Origin: Blastomyces gilchristii SLH14081
Lineage: Eukaryota; Ascomycota; Eurotiomycetes; Onygenales; Ajellomycetaceae
Length of the DNA stretch: 64,000 bases
Assembly (NCBI RefSeq): GCF_000003855.2
Contig: NW_003101682.1
Location: 7,331,314 to 7,395,313 of the forward strand
Direction: 5' to 3'
The position numbers and the translations under genes are program-made. Under the pieces are notes generated by a model. It was not told the DNA's origin and did no database searches. It saw only the letters and a program-made list of their open reading frames with translations. Positions 34,020 through 45,495 of the stretch are shown here, piece by piece (within the stretch, counting starts at the first letter, position 1; every line of letters starts with the position of its first letter).

Positions 34020-35553
34020 CTAACTGACAGAGGTTGCAGAATAATATCATCTGATGAGCTCGGTTTAAGATGTATTAATGGGCAATTCTTTGAAGAGATC
34101 CGTACTTCAACTGATAATGGAAGCTTTTCTATTCTAACTCTATTATCTTAGGATATACAACAGGCAAAACGGGTGGTTTTGAAGAATTCATGAAAGAATG
34201 AGGATTAACTATTTGAGAGATAGTTATAGACTGTAGATTTGATGCAGACGGAGAAGCTTAAAGTGTCACAGAGCACTGATTTAGACATTTTCATTTTAAT
34301 CTTCTAATCACTACAGACTTACTTTTTTTTCATTTCTTTTAGCCACTTATTTTTTCACATGTTTCATATTAATATTGTAGATATAAGATTTTTTCTTTTC
34401 TACATACTAACTAATAGAAAATCAATTACCGAGCCGTGCATGTCAATATAAAACTCCCGCGCCACATAGTACGGTACATACGATCGGCTTCAACATCCGG
34501 TCCAACTATGTGCTCGAACGTATTCTGGATCCCGATTTCCGGGCCCGAAGTAGTTACACGACTTTTCTGCATCCGGGTTCTGTTACCTCCCTGCAGCATA
34601 GCAAACAGATCGGACGTGATATTGCAATAAGCCACCCGATCCCAACCCTGCACCTGGGGGTTGTAAAAAGCAGTGCTCGCCTTGCCAGCTGGTGCCGACT
34701 AGTTGCCCGCTGCCATAGCCGGCATTTACACAGGGATCGGAGATTGGGGGCGGATAGTTCTTTCTAGGATAGCATTGGGAAAAGAAAGAAAAGAAAAAAA
34801 CCGAATATATATATAAATATAAATATAAATAAAGAAAGGAATATGGAGAACAATAATATATGGTCCGATAAACATATGATACAATAGCCGCGAGTGATAC
34901 GTCATCAACTCGAAAGAAAGCTGGTTGAAGAAGAGAAAAGGATAAAGCATAGCAACAAATAGTAATAACCCTCACAGGCTTGAAATGCAAGGCAATCGAG
35001 TGATGCAAGAAAACACAGTAAAAGAAATAAAACCCCCAAACGTAGGTTAAAACATCTGATGCCCCAGGAAACGCCATTATCAACCCCTTTCCCATAGATA
35101 ATACGGAGTTACATTGCATCTATCATGTAGATCTTGGGCCCTTCCGTCCCCCGACTCCTCAAAACGGAAAAAGGAAAACAAAACATAGAGATACAAATTA
35201 CAGTATTTCATCCAAGCTGGACATAAAATAGAAGATTGCTCTACAGCAAAAATAAAAAAATAAAAAATAAACAAATCAAGGGTACCGAGACGCAACCATG
35301 TCTCTGCCTCCTTGAAAATTCTATCCCTCAGCACCACAGCCATTACTTTCTGGGGGATTCTTTGTATGTCTATTATAACCCGAAGCGCCGTAGAGAAATG
35401 CAGACACAGAAGTGAGGATTTGGAATGGCGGCGAAGAAGTGTTAAGAAATATAGACATGCCATCCGGTTCGTCGTGAGATATTATAGAAGCAGTTTGGGA
35501 GGGAAATGCGGCCGATCTGGCAACGAATAGGCGGACATGGCAGTGGAGAGCAA
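34020..35553. other. Intergenic with an AT-rich patch and the carrier-gene 3' flank
   Basis: 34030-34430 is AT-rich with few CG, intermediate between host and RIP-like DNA, perhaps an old decayed repeat. 34430-35553 is normal and lies downstream of the minus-strand carrier gene, with A/T-rich stretches such as the ATAAATATAAATATAAATAA run near 34812 that could hold its 3' end. No gene is supported. Confidence 0.45.
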
Positions 35554-36907
35554 TTATGCTGTAGCACCAAGGAGCCGCACAATCATTTCATACCTAAGGT
35601 TTGGATGAGAATGTCAGCAAAGGAACAGGATAGATAGACCCCTCAAAATACCAAAAGAGTAAATCGTGAATGTTGGCTGTTCAATACTTACATTCCAAAC
35701 ATGATCGCAGCACTTGGGACAACTCGGAGGAGGTGTGGTGTCAGACCCCCGTATAGGCCTGCCATTCCTTCCTCCTTGAATATCAGTCGGAAGCACTGGA
35801 CTAAACCGGTATACTTCATCTTAGCCTTGTCCCCTGATACCGACACCGTAGGAGCCAACCGTAGCCTTGTGCGGACAACTTCATGCGGGTACGTGGCGGC
35901 AGCAGCGAAGAGCTTGGCGAAGCCCGCGGCAAATATTTTTCCTCCCCAGGCCCCAGCATCATCAACCCAACTCGGTACATGTGTTGGATCAGCAAGCCTA
36001 CGGGCCTCCCTTGTAGCGAGTATCCTTTTCATCTGTTCATACATCACCCAATGAATCGTGCTCTCCGTGACTCCGAGATACGATGCGGACAGTCCACGAT
36101 AGAGCCCTCGAATTCCTTCGTGGCGCACAGTCTGTCTAATGCAGTCCCAGCTATTTTTATACTGACGCCCTCTGCCAGGTACGCTGGAAGCGTTCGATTT
36201 GTCCAGTTGCAACCGCGTTTTTACTAGCCAGACGGGGTTTGTCGCTGTTCCCGTCGCAATACCAGCCATCGCCGCAGCTGTCAAGTGAACGCCCATAGGT
36301 GAAGTGGCCGGGTCATATTCGAAATACTCATTCAATAAACGTTTTCCATTTCCGTAGACATAGAAGTTGATAGCCCTTGCTGGGACTACGCCTATTAGGT
36401 TGGGTCCCAGACCTTTGAACAAGCCCCGCCACCCCTCATGGACGTGTATTGTTCTAAGCATTTGAAGAGTTTCTGTGAAATGGAGTAGAGCACTTCGAGG
36501 GACGGTAAGAATAGAGGTTGACTGAGGCAAGGGATGAGCCTCGCGCAGGGCGCGGAGTTGGGCTTGATAAAAGTCTGATTGCAGGCGGGTTTTTAGGACA
36601 TCAAGTGGACAGGTGAGAGTAGCTGCGGTCATCCCGCCAATACTATTAAGTCTTGGTTAGCAACGTTCATTCTATTTTTGACATCTAAAAATTCAAAGGA
36701 AGATGAGGTACGGAGTTGAAATACATACCCTCCGGCGAGGAAGTGAGCCCATGATTTCGCGTCAGGCTTTTCTGTTTTTTGAGGACCAGCTTCCACCACA
36801 TCGTCAGTTTCTCGCTGTTATGGCAGTATAGACTGTCGCGAACCTTGTTTCTCATTTTCAAGGCGAGTGCGCCCAGTAGGGTCCTGGGTATGTGAAGAGA
36901 AGGACAT
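35554..36907 (-). CDS. rim2: Mitochondrial pyrimidine-nucleotide carrier, Rim2 family
   Basis: A six-helix inner-membrane carrier. All three signature motifs are visible: PLDVLKTRLQ, NPVWLVKTRLQ and YPHEVVRTRLR, with EGWRGLFKGLGPN, EGIRGLYRGL and EGMAGLYGGLTPHLLR after them. The Trp in NPVWLVKTR and the phrase GNGKRLLNEYF/TNPVWLVKTRLQLDK fit the Rim2/PYT1 branch, which exchanges pyrimidine nucleotides across the inner membrane for mitochondrial nucleic-acid synthesis. Exons I place: 35554-35593, 35692-36642, 36729-36810 and 36844-36907, giving 378 aa, near the yeast Rim2 length. The intron at 36643-36728 (GTATGT..TTAATAG) and that at 35594-35691 (GTAAGT..CCTTAG) are good. The first (36811-36843) would be only 33 nt, so the N-terminus and start are uncertain. 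Confidence 0.9.
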
Positions 36908-37126
36908 TGTGTTCGGGAGCCGGAGCTTTGGTATGTAAAAATTAACACTCCCAAATTATTCACATTGATGGGTAACAATGAGACGACGATACAAGAAAGG
37001 AAAGAAGAAAAAAAGAATTAATAATATGAAAGCAAGGGTGTTATCATGATATCAAACTTGGAGGTGTGTTCTTCTGGGAATATCAGTGAAACCGCTTCCA
37101 GAGATCGCAGAATCTTTGTCCTGAGA

Positions 37127-37160
<34 letters not shown>

Positions 37161-38058
37161 CGTTCTTGGGAGACGCGAAAGCTTCGAGGTCCAAAGAGGT
37201 TTAGCGCGTGGACTTACCATCGACCGGGCGCGTTGAGTATGATCATGTGATCTACAAGTTTGGTGTCGAATTGGCCTGAGGGAGTAGAGAAAGATATCAG
37301 GGGGGAGACTAACATATGAGAGCATTCACTACACTAAGATAATCATGGTGCTGAACAGTATGAGTGAATGGATTGAAGCGTCAGGATGTAATAGTTCCCA
37401 TTGACTAGCAAGTGAACCGCTTGAGGCCCCGGGCCGAATTCAGCTACACAGCGCATCTTCATTGAACTTCAAAATTCCCTCTTCACTAGCGGCGTCCAAA
37501 AGAGAAGTATACTAACTTCGAACGCTGTCAACTTGTAGCTCATCAAACTAGTCATTCACATGTATACGAGAGCCTTGAAAAGTTTACAACAGTACGTATC
37601 TTAAGGAGATGGCACCGACCTGGAGGTGTTGGCCGACAAGATTTCATAATGCATGAGGCTATGAAGCCAGAGGAAATCCACTGGGGTTGGTTTCCGGGTC
37701 GGATAGGTGTCGGTTAAGTCGCCAGCAGAAAGAGTAGGCCAAGACCGCAAAGTCCTGTAGCAACCGAACCGATGTTGGCCACGAAAAACATTGTGACAAT
37801 AAAGTGATATGGCCCTCCCCACTGATGAAGCAAAATCTCAACGGATATGAATCACACCATTGATTGGCAAAAAAATTGATTTCCTCATTTGTCGTGGATG
37901 TATGGTTGTATTGATACCATGTGTAGAGGCTGCGCTCCTCCACGCCACCAAGTGCAATACACTAATTCACCGTGACATAAAAGGAAAAATAGTCGTAAAA
38001 GGGAAAAAAAAAGAACCCAAACCCCGTACAACACAGATAATTGAATTTTTGTCTTTCT
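36908..38058. other. Intergenic: carrier promoter side and eL21 3' flank
   Basis: No gene supported. A 30-T run lies at 37129-37158 upstream of the carrier gene, and the stretch 37330-38040 has only chance open frames. An A-rich tract near 38003-38013 lies close downstream of the eL21 stop. Confidence 0.5.
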
Positions 38059-38798
38059 TTAGATAGTCGTCTCGTATGCAACAGGTGTGATCGTCTCGGG
38101 CATATTTCCCTCCGTGCTCACTGTTCTCGCCTCCCGGGGTCCGACAGGTTGTCTCTTCAGGTGGACGTGGATACCCTCCTCCTTGGCCTTCTGTCTCTTA
38201 AGGGCATTCTCCTTGACTCGGCGGAGGAACTCTTCTCTGGATCGGGAGTGGGAAACGTGCTCAATGCGGACGTTGACGCGCTTCTCCATGTATCTGTTTC
38301 CAACGCGCTTGTAGATGATGACACCAACGGCGGACTTGGTCACGTTGTAGACAACACCAGTCTTGCCATGGTAGACCTTATGTGGCATACTATAAATATC
38401 ACAAATGTCTCAGCGCATCGATCTATTTTATCGTAGAGGGGGGAATTCTTTATAGCGGTGATCGATTCCACAGTTATCGCGGTCCGACGTTGAGGAAATA
38501 CTTGGTACTCACCCCTTGTGAACTGCTCCATTGACTTTGATATCCACGATGTCGCCAACCCTATATACCCGGAGTTAGATCCAAATTTCCTAAAACAGCA
38601 TCAATCAGAGTATATTCTTTCGTACCGGTAAACTCTCAGATAGGTGGAGAGAGGGATAACGCCATGTTTCTTGTATTCGCGGGAGAAGGCATACTATAAA
38701 ACATCACATCCCTATGTTAGTAACTCATTAACGGAGAGAATAAACAGTAGAGAAAAACCTACGCGAGTGCCCTTCCTCAGACCGTGAGAGTGACCCAT
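38059..38798 (-). CDS. rpl21: 60S ribosomal protein eL21
   Basis: Component of the large cytosolic ribosomal subunit. Four exons join in frame to 160 aa, exactly the family length: 38763-38798 (MGHSHGLRKGTR), 38626-38693 (YAFSREYKKHGVIPLSTYL..), 38513-38560 (VGDIVDIKVNGAVHKG) and 38059-38389 (MPHKVYHGKTGVVYNVTK .. ). Splice sites are GTAGGT, GTACGA and GTGAGT donors with TATAG-type acceptors. The GMPHK..HG.TG.V and the basic C-terminal helix (ALKRQKAKEEG) are diagnostic. Several short early introns are usual for fungal ribosomal-protein genes. It is divergent from uS4, with a 309-bp shared spacer. Confidence 0.97.
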
Positions 38799-39107
38799 CT
38801 TGACGGATGTGAGGTAGTCAGATGGCGATGGCGATTGTCGACGTCGAAAGTGCTTCTTCCTACGGACAGACTGCAAAGAGCTTGTCGTCGTCGGGCTGCG
38901 ATGGTTGGGTTTTTCGCTTAGCCGGACGGTGTGCGGGCTCAACCCTAATTCTGGCCCAAACAAGTAATCGCCCACCGACGTCTTAGCGAGCCCCATAGAG
39001 CCGCATCAAAACTTCCAACATCGACTTTATTTTTCTGATTCCTTACTTCCGCACCCCGACAACGACACACCCTCGACAAACCGGATTGCGCTGCCGTCTC
39101 CTCAGCC
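38799..39107. promoter_or_regulatory. Shared divergent promoter of eL21 and uS4 genes
   Basis: The 309 bp between two ribosomal-protein start codons must serve both. It holds AACCCTAA at 38941-38948, the telobox-like element known from fungal and plant ribosomal-protein promoters, and a pyrimidine-rich leader before the uS4 start (CACACCCTCGACAAACCGG and CTGCCGTCTCCTCAGCC). Coordinated expression of the two genes is an inference from this layout. Confidence 0.6.
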
Positions 39108-40071
39108 ATGGCCCCGTGAGTATTTGGATGCTCGTCTTGTGCTGGATAAAATGAGCGATTCTCTAATATTTGAGTTGTTTCTAGTCGCTCCTACTCCAAG
39201 ACCTACAAGGTCCCTCGTCGCCGTATGTAACCACTTGCAATCCTTGACATATGGAGATTCGTCGATATACTGACAATTGCGCTTTCTTTCAATTCTAGCA
39301 TACGAGTCGGCGCGTCTGTTAGTATCCTCAGGCCACTGAGCAGCAGCTTGTCTCTGCTTATGTCGTTGTGTCAGATCTCCTAACATGATTCCCTCGCTAG
39401 TGACTCCGAATTGGAAATTATCGGCAAATATGGCCTCCGTAACAAGCGTGAAGTCTGGCGTGTCCAGCTTACCTTGTCCAAGATTCGACGTGCTGCTCGG
39501 TATGGAAGCACCCACTCAGGCAATTAGAAAAGTTATGGATGATTATCTTGCATTGAGAGCGTCCGCTAATAGGCATTCTTTTAATAGTGAGCTCCTCACT
39601 CTTGACGAGAAAGACCCCAAGCGCCTGTTCGAGGGCAACGCCTTGATTCGCCGTCTTGTCCGCGTTGGTGTGCTCGACGAGTCCCGCATGAAGCTCGATT
39701 ACGTCTTGGCGCTCAAGGTCGAGGATTTCTTGGAGCGCCGTCTGCAGACCCAGGTCTACCAGCTCGGTTTGGCCAAGTCCATTCACCACGCCCGTGTCCT
39801 CATCAGACAGCGACACATCCGGTATGTGTATTCCATTCGATTCTGTCTGGTGTATTGTCTTGCACTTTCTAACTAGTGTTAAACGTTTTGCAGTGTTGGA
39901 AAGCAAATCGTCAATGTTCCTTCTTTCGTCGTCCGTCTCGACTCCCAGAAACACATTGATTTTGCTCTTACCTCGCCATTTGGTGAAGGACGCCCTGGCC
40001 GTGTCCAGAGAAAGAAGAACAAGGCTGGTGAGAAAGGAGATGTGGATGAGGAGGAAGAGGACGAGGAGTAG
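39108..40071 (+). CDS. rps9: 40S ribosomal protein uS4 (S9e)
   Basis: Small-subunit protein important for decoding fidelity. Six exons join to 191 aa: 39108-39115, 39185-39222, 39299-39317, 39401-39499, 39588-39821 and 39894-40071. The product starts [23 protein letters not shown], continues [20 protein letters not shown] and carries the S4 RNA-binding region around [24 protein letters not shown], with an acidic Glu/Asp tail. Each donor is GTNNGT-like and each acceptor (C/T)AG, and the phase fits at every joint. The first exon is only 8 nt, a common arrangement in fungal ribosomal-protein genes. Confidence 0.97.
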
Positions 40072-40345
40072 ATGTGTGCGTGGAGTTAATCATGAAAGGG
40101 AGGCGTTATTTGCTATCCGGCATACCCTAATGTATGATCAAATAAATATCGGAAAACTATTTCATGAGAATGAAGAAAAGCTAGCCATTCTACCTTATAA
40201 TGTGAATATGACACCAATGAGTCCTAATTATGCCAACTCATAAAGCATAAGCGCCTGAAAAGTAACCCTGCTAAAGTTAAAACAACCTGGAACACCATTC
40301 AGAGTCGTGAATGTAGCCACCCAGGAGAGAACCTTTCCGCTTCAA
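40072..40345. other. Convergent intergenic between uS4 and Sos7-like gene
   Basis: 274 bp with the 3' ends of both genes. An ATAAATAT at about 40143 may belong to the uS4 polyadenylation region. Confidence 0.5.
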
Positions 40346-41418
40346 TTATCCTTTAACTCCCACTAAATCTTTCAACCCCTTCTCCGCGCCCCTATACCAC
40401 CTCCCCATTTCCTCCAGCCCATCACTCTCCCCTTCCTGCTTCTTCCTGTGAGCCTCTGTAGCCTGCGCCACGCTCTTGACCTTCTTTCTCTCCAGTCTCA
40501 CCAATTCCCTCTCAATCGCGTCAGCTTCTCTAGTACTCCGTGGCAATGACGAGTTGACCGAGGCAAGCTGCCGGTCTATGGCAACCAATTCTGCTTCACG
40601 TTCCGCAATCAGTTCAAGGGTGGCTGGTAACGAGAGAGTCTGGGACGAAGGAAGGGTAGAGTCAGGCTGGTACCCATTTGACGCTTGCGAAGCTGCAGCG
40701 CGTAGTGTAGATATCGTGGATTCGAGGCTTTCAATTGAGGCCGGAAGGTCGGATAATTGTGTTGTCTGAAGCTGGACTTTCTTGTATCCTAGACAGGAGA
40801 GAATGTTTTGTTGTCAATATCTCAATAAACGCGCTTATGAAAATAGATCGGACAACGGAGAGTATTATTTACGCGTCGCCAGCGCCCTCCCCATCTTCTC
40901 CATTCCCTCGATCATCAGTCTAACATCCTCCTTCCGCCGTTGCAGTTCTTCCTTCACCTTTGCTAACTCGGTTTCGAGCTCGATATTTTCTTGGTGCCCA
41001 ACAACCAATGGCGGGTCCCCGACGATTGCGCGCAGGAATTTCTCCTTCGTGACTTGCTCGATGTATGAAAAACGAAGTTTCGCGAAAAGTTCCTAAACCC
41101 CACGATACATAACATATCCAGTCAGGTCATGGAAGTTTCTTTTCTCTACAATGGCACATTCTGGGATTATGTGTGGGCGTGCCTACGTACCTTGTAATGA
41201 GTTAAATCTTCTTCCAGCGACGCAGGAGTTGGATTATCAAACGCATCTGTAGACACGTCAGAGCGCCTGTTGGACGGCGACTGGGCTGATCCGGTTGGGT
41301 TTGTTGTTGTAGAAATTGGTTCGCTGATTTTGAGAATTGAGAGGCGCGTGTCGGGGCCTATTTGCTTGAGAGCGGCTAGCGCTTTCGAGGGGGATGTAGT
41401 GGACATGCTATCTTCCAT
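40346..41418 (-). CDS. Sos7-like kinetochore coiled-coil protein
   Basis: Three exons (41191-41418, 40873-41092, 40346-40788) join in phase to 296 aa. The N-terminus is Ser/Thr-rich (MEDSMSTTSPSKALAALKQ). A conserved block LFAKLRFSYIEQVTKEKFLR follows at about residues 79-98, then AIVGDPPLVV. The rest is almost all coiled coil (heptads of Glu/Leu/Lys, e.g. ELETELAKVKEELQRRKEDV and AIERELVRLERKK). The block resembles the N-terminal domain of fungal Sos7, the Spc7/KNL1 partner at the outer kinetochore. I am fairly but not fully sure of the family. An alternative start 12 nt downstream (41406) is possible. It is divergent from the next gene with 355 bp between. Confidence 0.75.
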
Positions 41419-41773
41419 CGTTTCCAGAAGCAAGTAGCCGATATACAGAGATAAGTGGTTTATATTCCATTCAAAGACCAACGAAATCATCCAATGGGAT
41501 TTGAGCTATGGTCGAAAACATGATGTTCCCGCGTCAGCGTCATTCTAGTAATTATGTAGATAGATGTAACCACTCGAGGAGAGATAATCAGTAATGTTTG
41601 TCATGTTTGCATCAACTTCGCAATATCAGCCGTCATAAACCAACCAGCGACATCAACCCGCCGAGCCCAAGGCTGCAACTTGACCCCTCCTTACATACGT
41701 CAAGGTGCAGAGGTGATATATATCTCCTCCCACTTGAATCATCTATTTTATACATGGCCTGTCAGTTTGTATA

Positions 41774-43396
41774 ATGTCTACGAAGAACGGGGCGGACTCT
41801 ACGAATGCTCCCGACCTCGACGACGACGAATATGTCGCCCAGCTCCTTGCGAAGGATGCACGCGATAGTTCCCTACGATATTCTACCCTGGGAATGAATG
41901 CTTTCATCCCACTCCAGAGGTATGTGTGGCTGTCTTCTTTTAAAACTACCTTTGTTTCTATCTGTGTCGTTTTCTGACTATTGCGCGGGAATGACCTTAA
42001 TTGTAGACCCTCCGCACGTGCCCCAAAGCCTAATACCCGATTTCTGAGGAATATACTGCGCGAAACGGACAGCCATAATGCGAGTCTGAAAAGAAAGGAG
42101 GAGGAAGAGGCTCGTGAGAGAATGAGGGCGTTGCGACATGGGCATGAGCCTTCGTCTGGTTCGACGGCAGCTCGCGATCTATATGATGTCAGAGCGGCGA
42201 AGCGACGCAGGGTTGAGGCTTCCACAGACAAAAAATACGAAAGTGGGGGACACTCTAGACGACAAAAAGGAAGGGAAGAGGAGAGTAGACATACTTCGCA
42301 TGATCGAGAGAGGGAGGGACGGAGGGAACAGAGAATGAGGAGAACGGAGAATGATGAGAGCAGCGACGATGAAGAGAGGGCGAGAAGACATAAATCGTCG
42401 AGATCGAGACGCCATAAGAAGGAAGACGATCGGTCTCACCGCAGTCATAGCCGGCGGCATGCGGAACATAGCCATTCCTCAGACAAGCACAGGTCGAGCG
42501 ATGACGATCGAGAACGCCGTTCTCACCGGCGTCAAAAACGCCACCGCAGTCATTCTAGCTCCCCGTCACGAACTAGACGTCGCCCACCAGAGCGCTCCAG
42601 TTCCCGAAAGGGAAGTCTAAAGGGTAAAAATGAATCGCATGGCGAACAGCACCACCCCCGCAAACACCGCACATCTACTACATCCCGAGAGACACGGGCC
42701 GCTGCAGAGGCGGGGAAATCCCCACCCCTTCCCCAAACTTCACCACGTCACAGCAACCCCGAACCCCGGTCGCGAGATGTTGATACCATAGACCCGTCAG
42801 TGCCAGGTTCGGCTTCAGCTTCAGCTTCAGATTCAGATTCAGACCCGCTAGAAAGTCTCATCGGCCCACTCCCCCCCTCGGCAGAAAACGACGATACCCC
42901 CCCACTCCGCTCCCGAGGCAGGGGCGCCTACAAGAAGAACAAAAGCAATAATATCGACGCCCACTTCGCATCCGGTTACGATCCGGCCCTCGATGTCCGC
43001 CCAGATGACGAGGACGAGGGCGAGGGTAACACGGCCAACACCTCAAAAAGCCCCAGCAGGCCACGACGCCGGCCGGTGGCCGGCCTGGCGACTGCAGAGG
43101 ACGATGACTGGGACATGGCTCTTGAGGCGTTGCGGGATCGTGCGTTGTGGAGGCGGAAGGGTGCAGATCGGCTTCGCGCGGCTGGGTTTGATGAAGGGGT
43201 TATTGAGAAATGGGCTGGGAATGGGGCGTTTGCGGGGTTGGATGGTGGTGCTGGTGGCGGGGGCCACAGAGATATGGGGGGCCGTGATAGGGATGTGGAG
43301 GATGTGAAGTGGGTGAAGCGGGGGGAGAAAAGGGAGTGGGATCGTGGGAAGGTTTTGACGGATGATGGGCATGTTGACGTTAGGCCTGAGTGGTAG
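41774..43396 (+). CDS. RS/SR-rich nuclear protein, probable pre-mRNA processing factor
   Basis: Two exons (41774-41919, 42007-43396; intron GTATGT..TTGTAG) give 511 aa. An acidic N-terminus with DDEYVAQLLAKDARDSS (residues 18-34) is followed by a conserved-looking motif KPNTRFLRNILRETDSHN (56-73). Residues about 90-260 are dense in Arg/Ser/His/Lys/Glu dipeptides as in SR-type splicing proteins. Next come an SASASASDSDSD tract, DPLESLIGPLPPS, YDPALDV and a C-terminal DWDMALEALRDRALWRR region. The LRNxIRxTDxHN core recalls the NKAPD1-type motif of nuclear proteins, and some fungal relatives are labelled splicing factor 38B-like, but I would not name the family. It presumably acts in the nucleus. 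Confidence 0.85.
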
Positions 43397-45495
43397 CCTT
43401 AATTATTTTATTTTATTTTTTTATTTTTTTGCGGTTTTCCTTCTTCATTTGGATGTTTCTTTTTTGCAATCCTACGCCTACAACACTGCGTTGTTTTGGA
43501 TCATATCGGCATGCGCCGCATGCTACTGGTCTTGGGTTTACCTCTCTACTTACCCCATATATCACCCACACATCCCGAGGCAAGCTGAGTCTCCCTTTTG
43601 CTTTTTTTTTTTCCCCATGTCTCCAATGTTTCCCTTATGTTACTGTGTCTGTTATGCACATCATATGCAAAAAGGGGGTTGGTTGTCAGCTGTCGAGATA
43701 AAACCGGGTGTGGGGGGGGTAGTTAGCGTCAGAGGGAGGTGTGAGGGATGGCGCTGTGCTGCCTGGGTGGACTATGTATGTATGTATGTATGTAGTGTCC
43801 GTATATGGAGGCGGAGAGCTCTCTCGGGTGAAAAGATGTTGTGTTGTGTTAGCCGGCTGGGTAAGGCATGCTTTTATTATTTATTAAATGTTAATATATT
43901 AGACTATGTATATAGGCATGTGTATGTGATGTGTGGGTGTATATATATGTGTGGTGTGGGAGGGTGGTGGTGTATGCAGGTAATTTGCAAAAACTGATAT
44001 AGGTATAGGTATAGGTATGGGTACAATTTCTGTGTTAAAAACTTCTTGGATGTGTCGTTTCGTTTGGATTCGGATATCTTGTCTGGCAAAAAGCAGAAGG
44101 AAAAAAGAAACAAAAGAGAAAAGTAGGAAGGAAGCAATTGGGGATAAAAAGGGAGATAGATAGAAATTGAATAGTGGGAAAAGAGATAACACAAAATAAA
44201 TAAAACGGAAAAATAAATATATATATATTATTTTGCTTTCTCTTTAGTTTGGTTGTCATAGCGCGGCGCGGGTAGTTTAAAACCCCGTTTTTAAGTAAAC
44301 GAGGTGTTAAAAAAACTTGTTTGGTAGAAAACTAAATGAGCATGGGATTATATTTTGGAAAGATATAAAAAAAATAAGAGGAAGGAAATGCTGTGGGGAT
44401 CTGCGGGGCGGGCCGGTGGTGTGTGTGTGAGTGTGTGTGGTGCGGGGGGGTATAAAAAAAGATATTAAGTATAGCTAGCCTTGGGAAAGAAGCGAGACAA
44501 AAAAAAATCGAGAGAAACGGGTGAAGAAGCCAGGCAAAAAAACAAAAATTATGGAGAAAGAGAAAACGCTGAGATGTAGGGGAGAGGGAGGACAGCAAGA
44601 GAAAAAACGACGCAAATGCGAAGAAGACACCAACATGCATGCAACCTTAGGGGACTGGCAAATCCGTCCAATTCTTGAAACACGTTCCGTCCACTGGGCG
44701 ACGGAAGTCTACTTCTTCTTTTTTTCTTTTTTTCTTTTTTTCTTTTTCTTCCCACCCCTCCTTTCAACATCACATCCTATTCCTGATCAACGTTACCCGT
44801 GGGCCCTGAGATTCTATCAACAACCATTCTCCCGTCCTCTAGGAATCTGATTTTTGAGCGTTGCGTTTCCAAGGTCTCTTAGGTCTCTTAGTGAAGTGGT
44901 GATTTCGTTGCTCAGTCAGTCGTTGCAGAGCGCGAGAGAGGGAGACGATGGATGGGAAATCGTTGTTGTGCGTCAGTCGTTTCGTAGGCTGCGTTTCCAA
45001 ATATATCCAAAATATCCAACAACTCCAATCTTCAATTGTATGGTCGGTGTCCCAGGTATTATAGGTATGATCCCAAGAGAGTTAGTTATCTGGCGACAAC
45101 ATCCACATGAGTAGCACCATGGGTTCGAAAGCAGGGGGCGCTCAATCAACGGGGGGGGGGGGGGGGGGGGGGGTGCGTATGGGCGTCGAGTTTTCTCCAA
45201 CGATTTCCGGGTAGTTCGAGAAGGGAAAAAAAATTTATCGAGGGAGACATTAGATATTATTCATGTCCAAAAATTCTTGAATAGTCCGCCCATTCATCGT
45301 ATTATATTTTATGTAGGTCATGACTCATTTGAGGGAAAGATTGACAATTTTAATTTGTTGTCCGTCTGTTCACTTCTGCAAAATTCCCTTAGCCAATAAA
45401 CCTCCTGTAAATCCGTTTTCGCTTTGCCAATTGACAGCCGCGATACATAATAGCTTATGTCAGTTAGATAAACAATTCATATATGTCAAACTTTC
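43397..45495. other. Intergenic with simple repeats
   Basis: No gene supported. Convergent 3' flanks. It contains T-rich runs (43408-43430), a (GTAT)n block (about 43771-43797), a GT-rich stretch near 44410-44440, a directly repeated AGGTCTCTT near 44870-44890 and a 23-G run at 45151-45173. Confidence 0.55.

Noticed and set aside
34583..35119. 178-aa hydrophobic protein on the minus strand
   Set aside because: Its Tyr/Leu/Phe runs come from AT simple repeats in the 3' flank of the carrier gene; no splice or family support.
43362..43997. 211-aa protein downstream of the RS-rich gene
   Set aside because: Overlaps the end of the real gene in another frame and is translated from T-rich and GTAT repeats.
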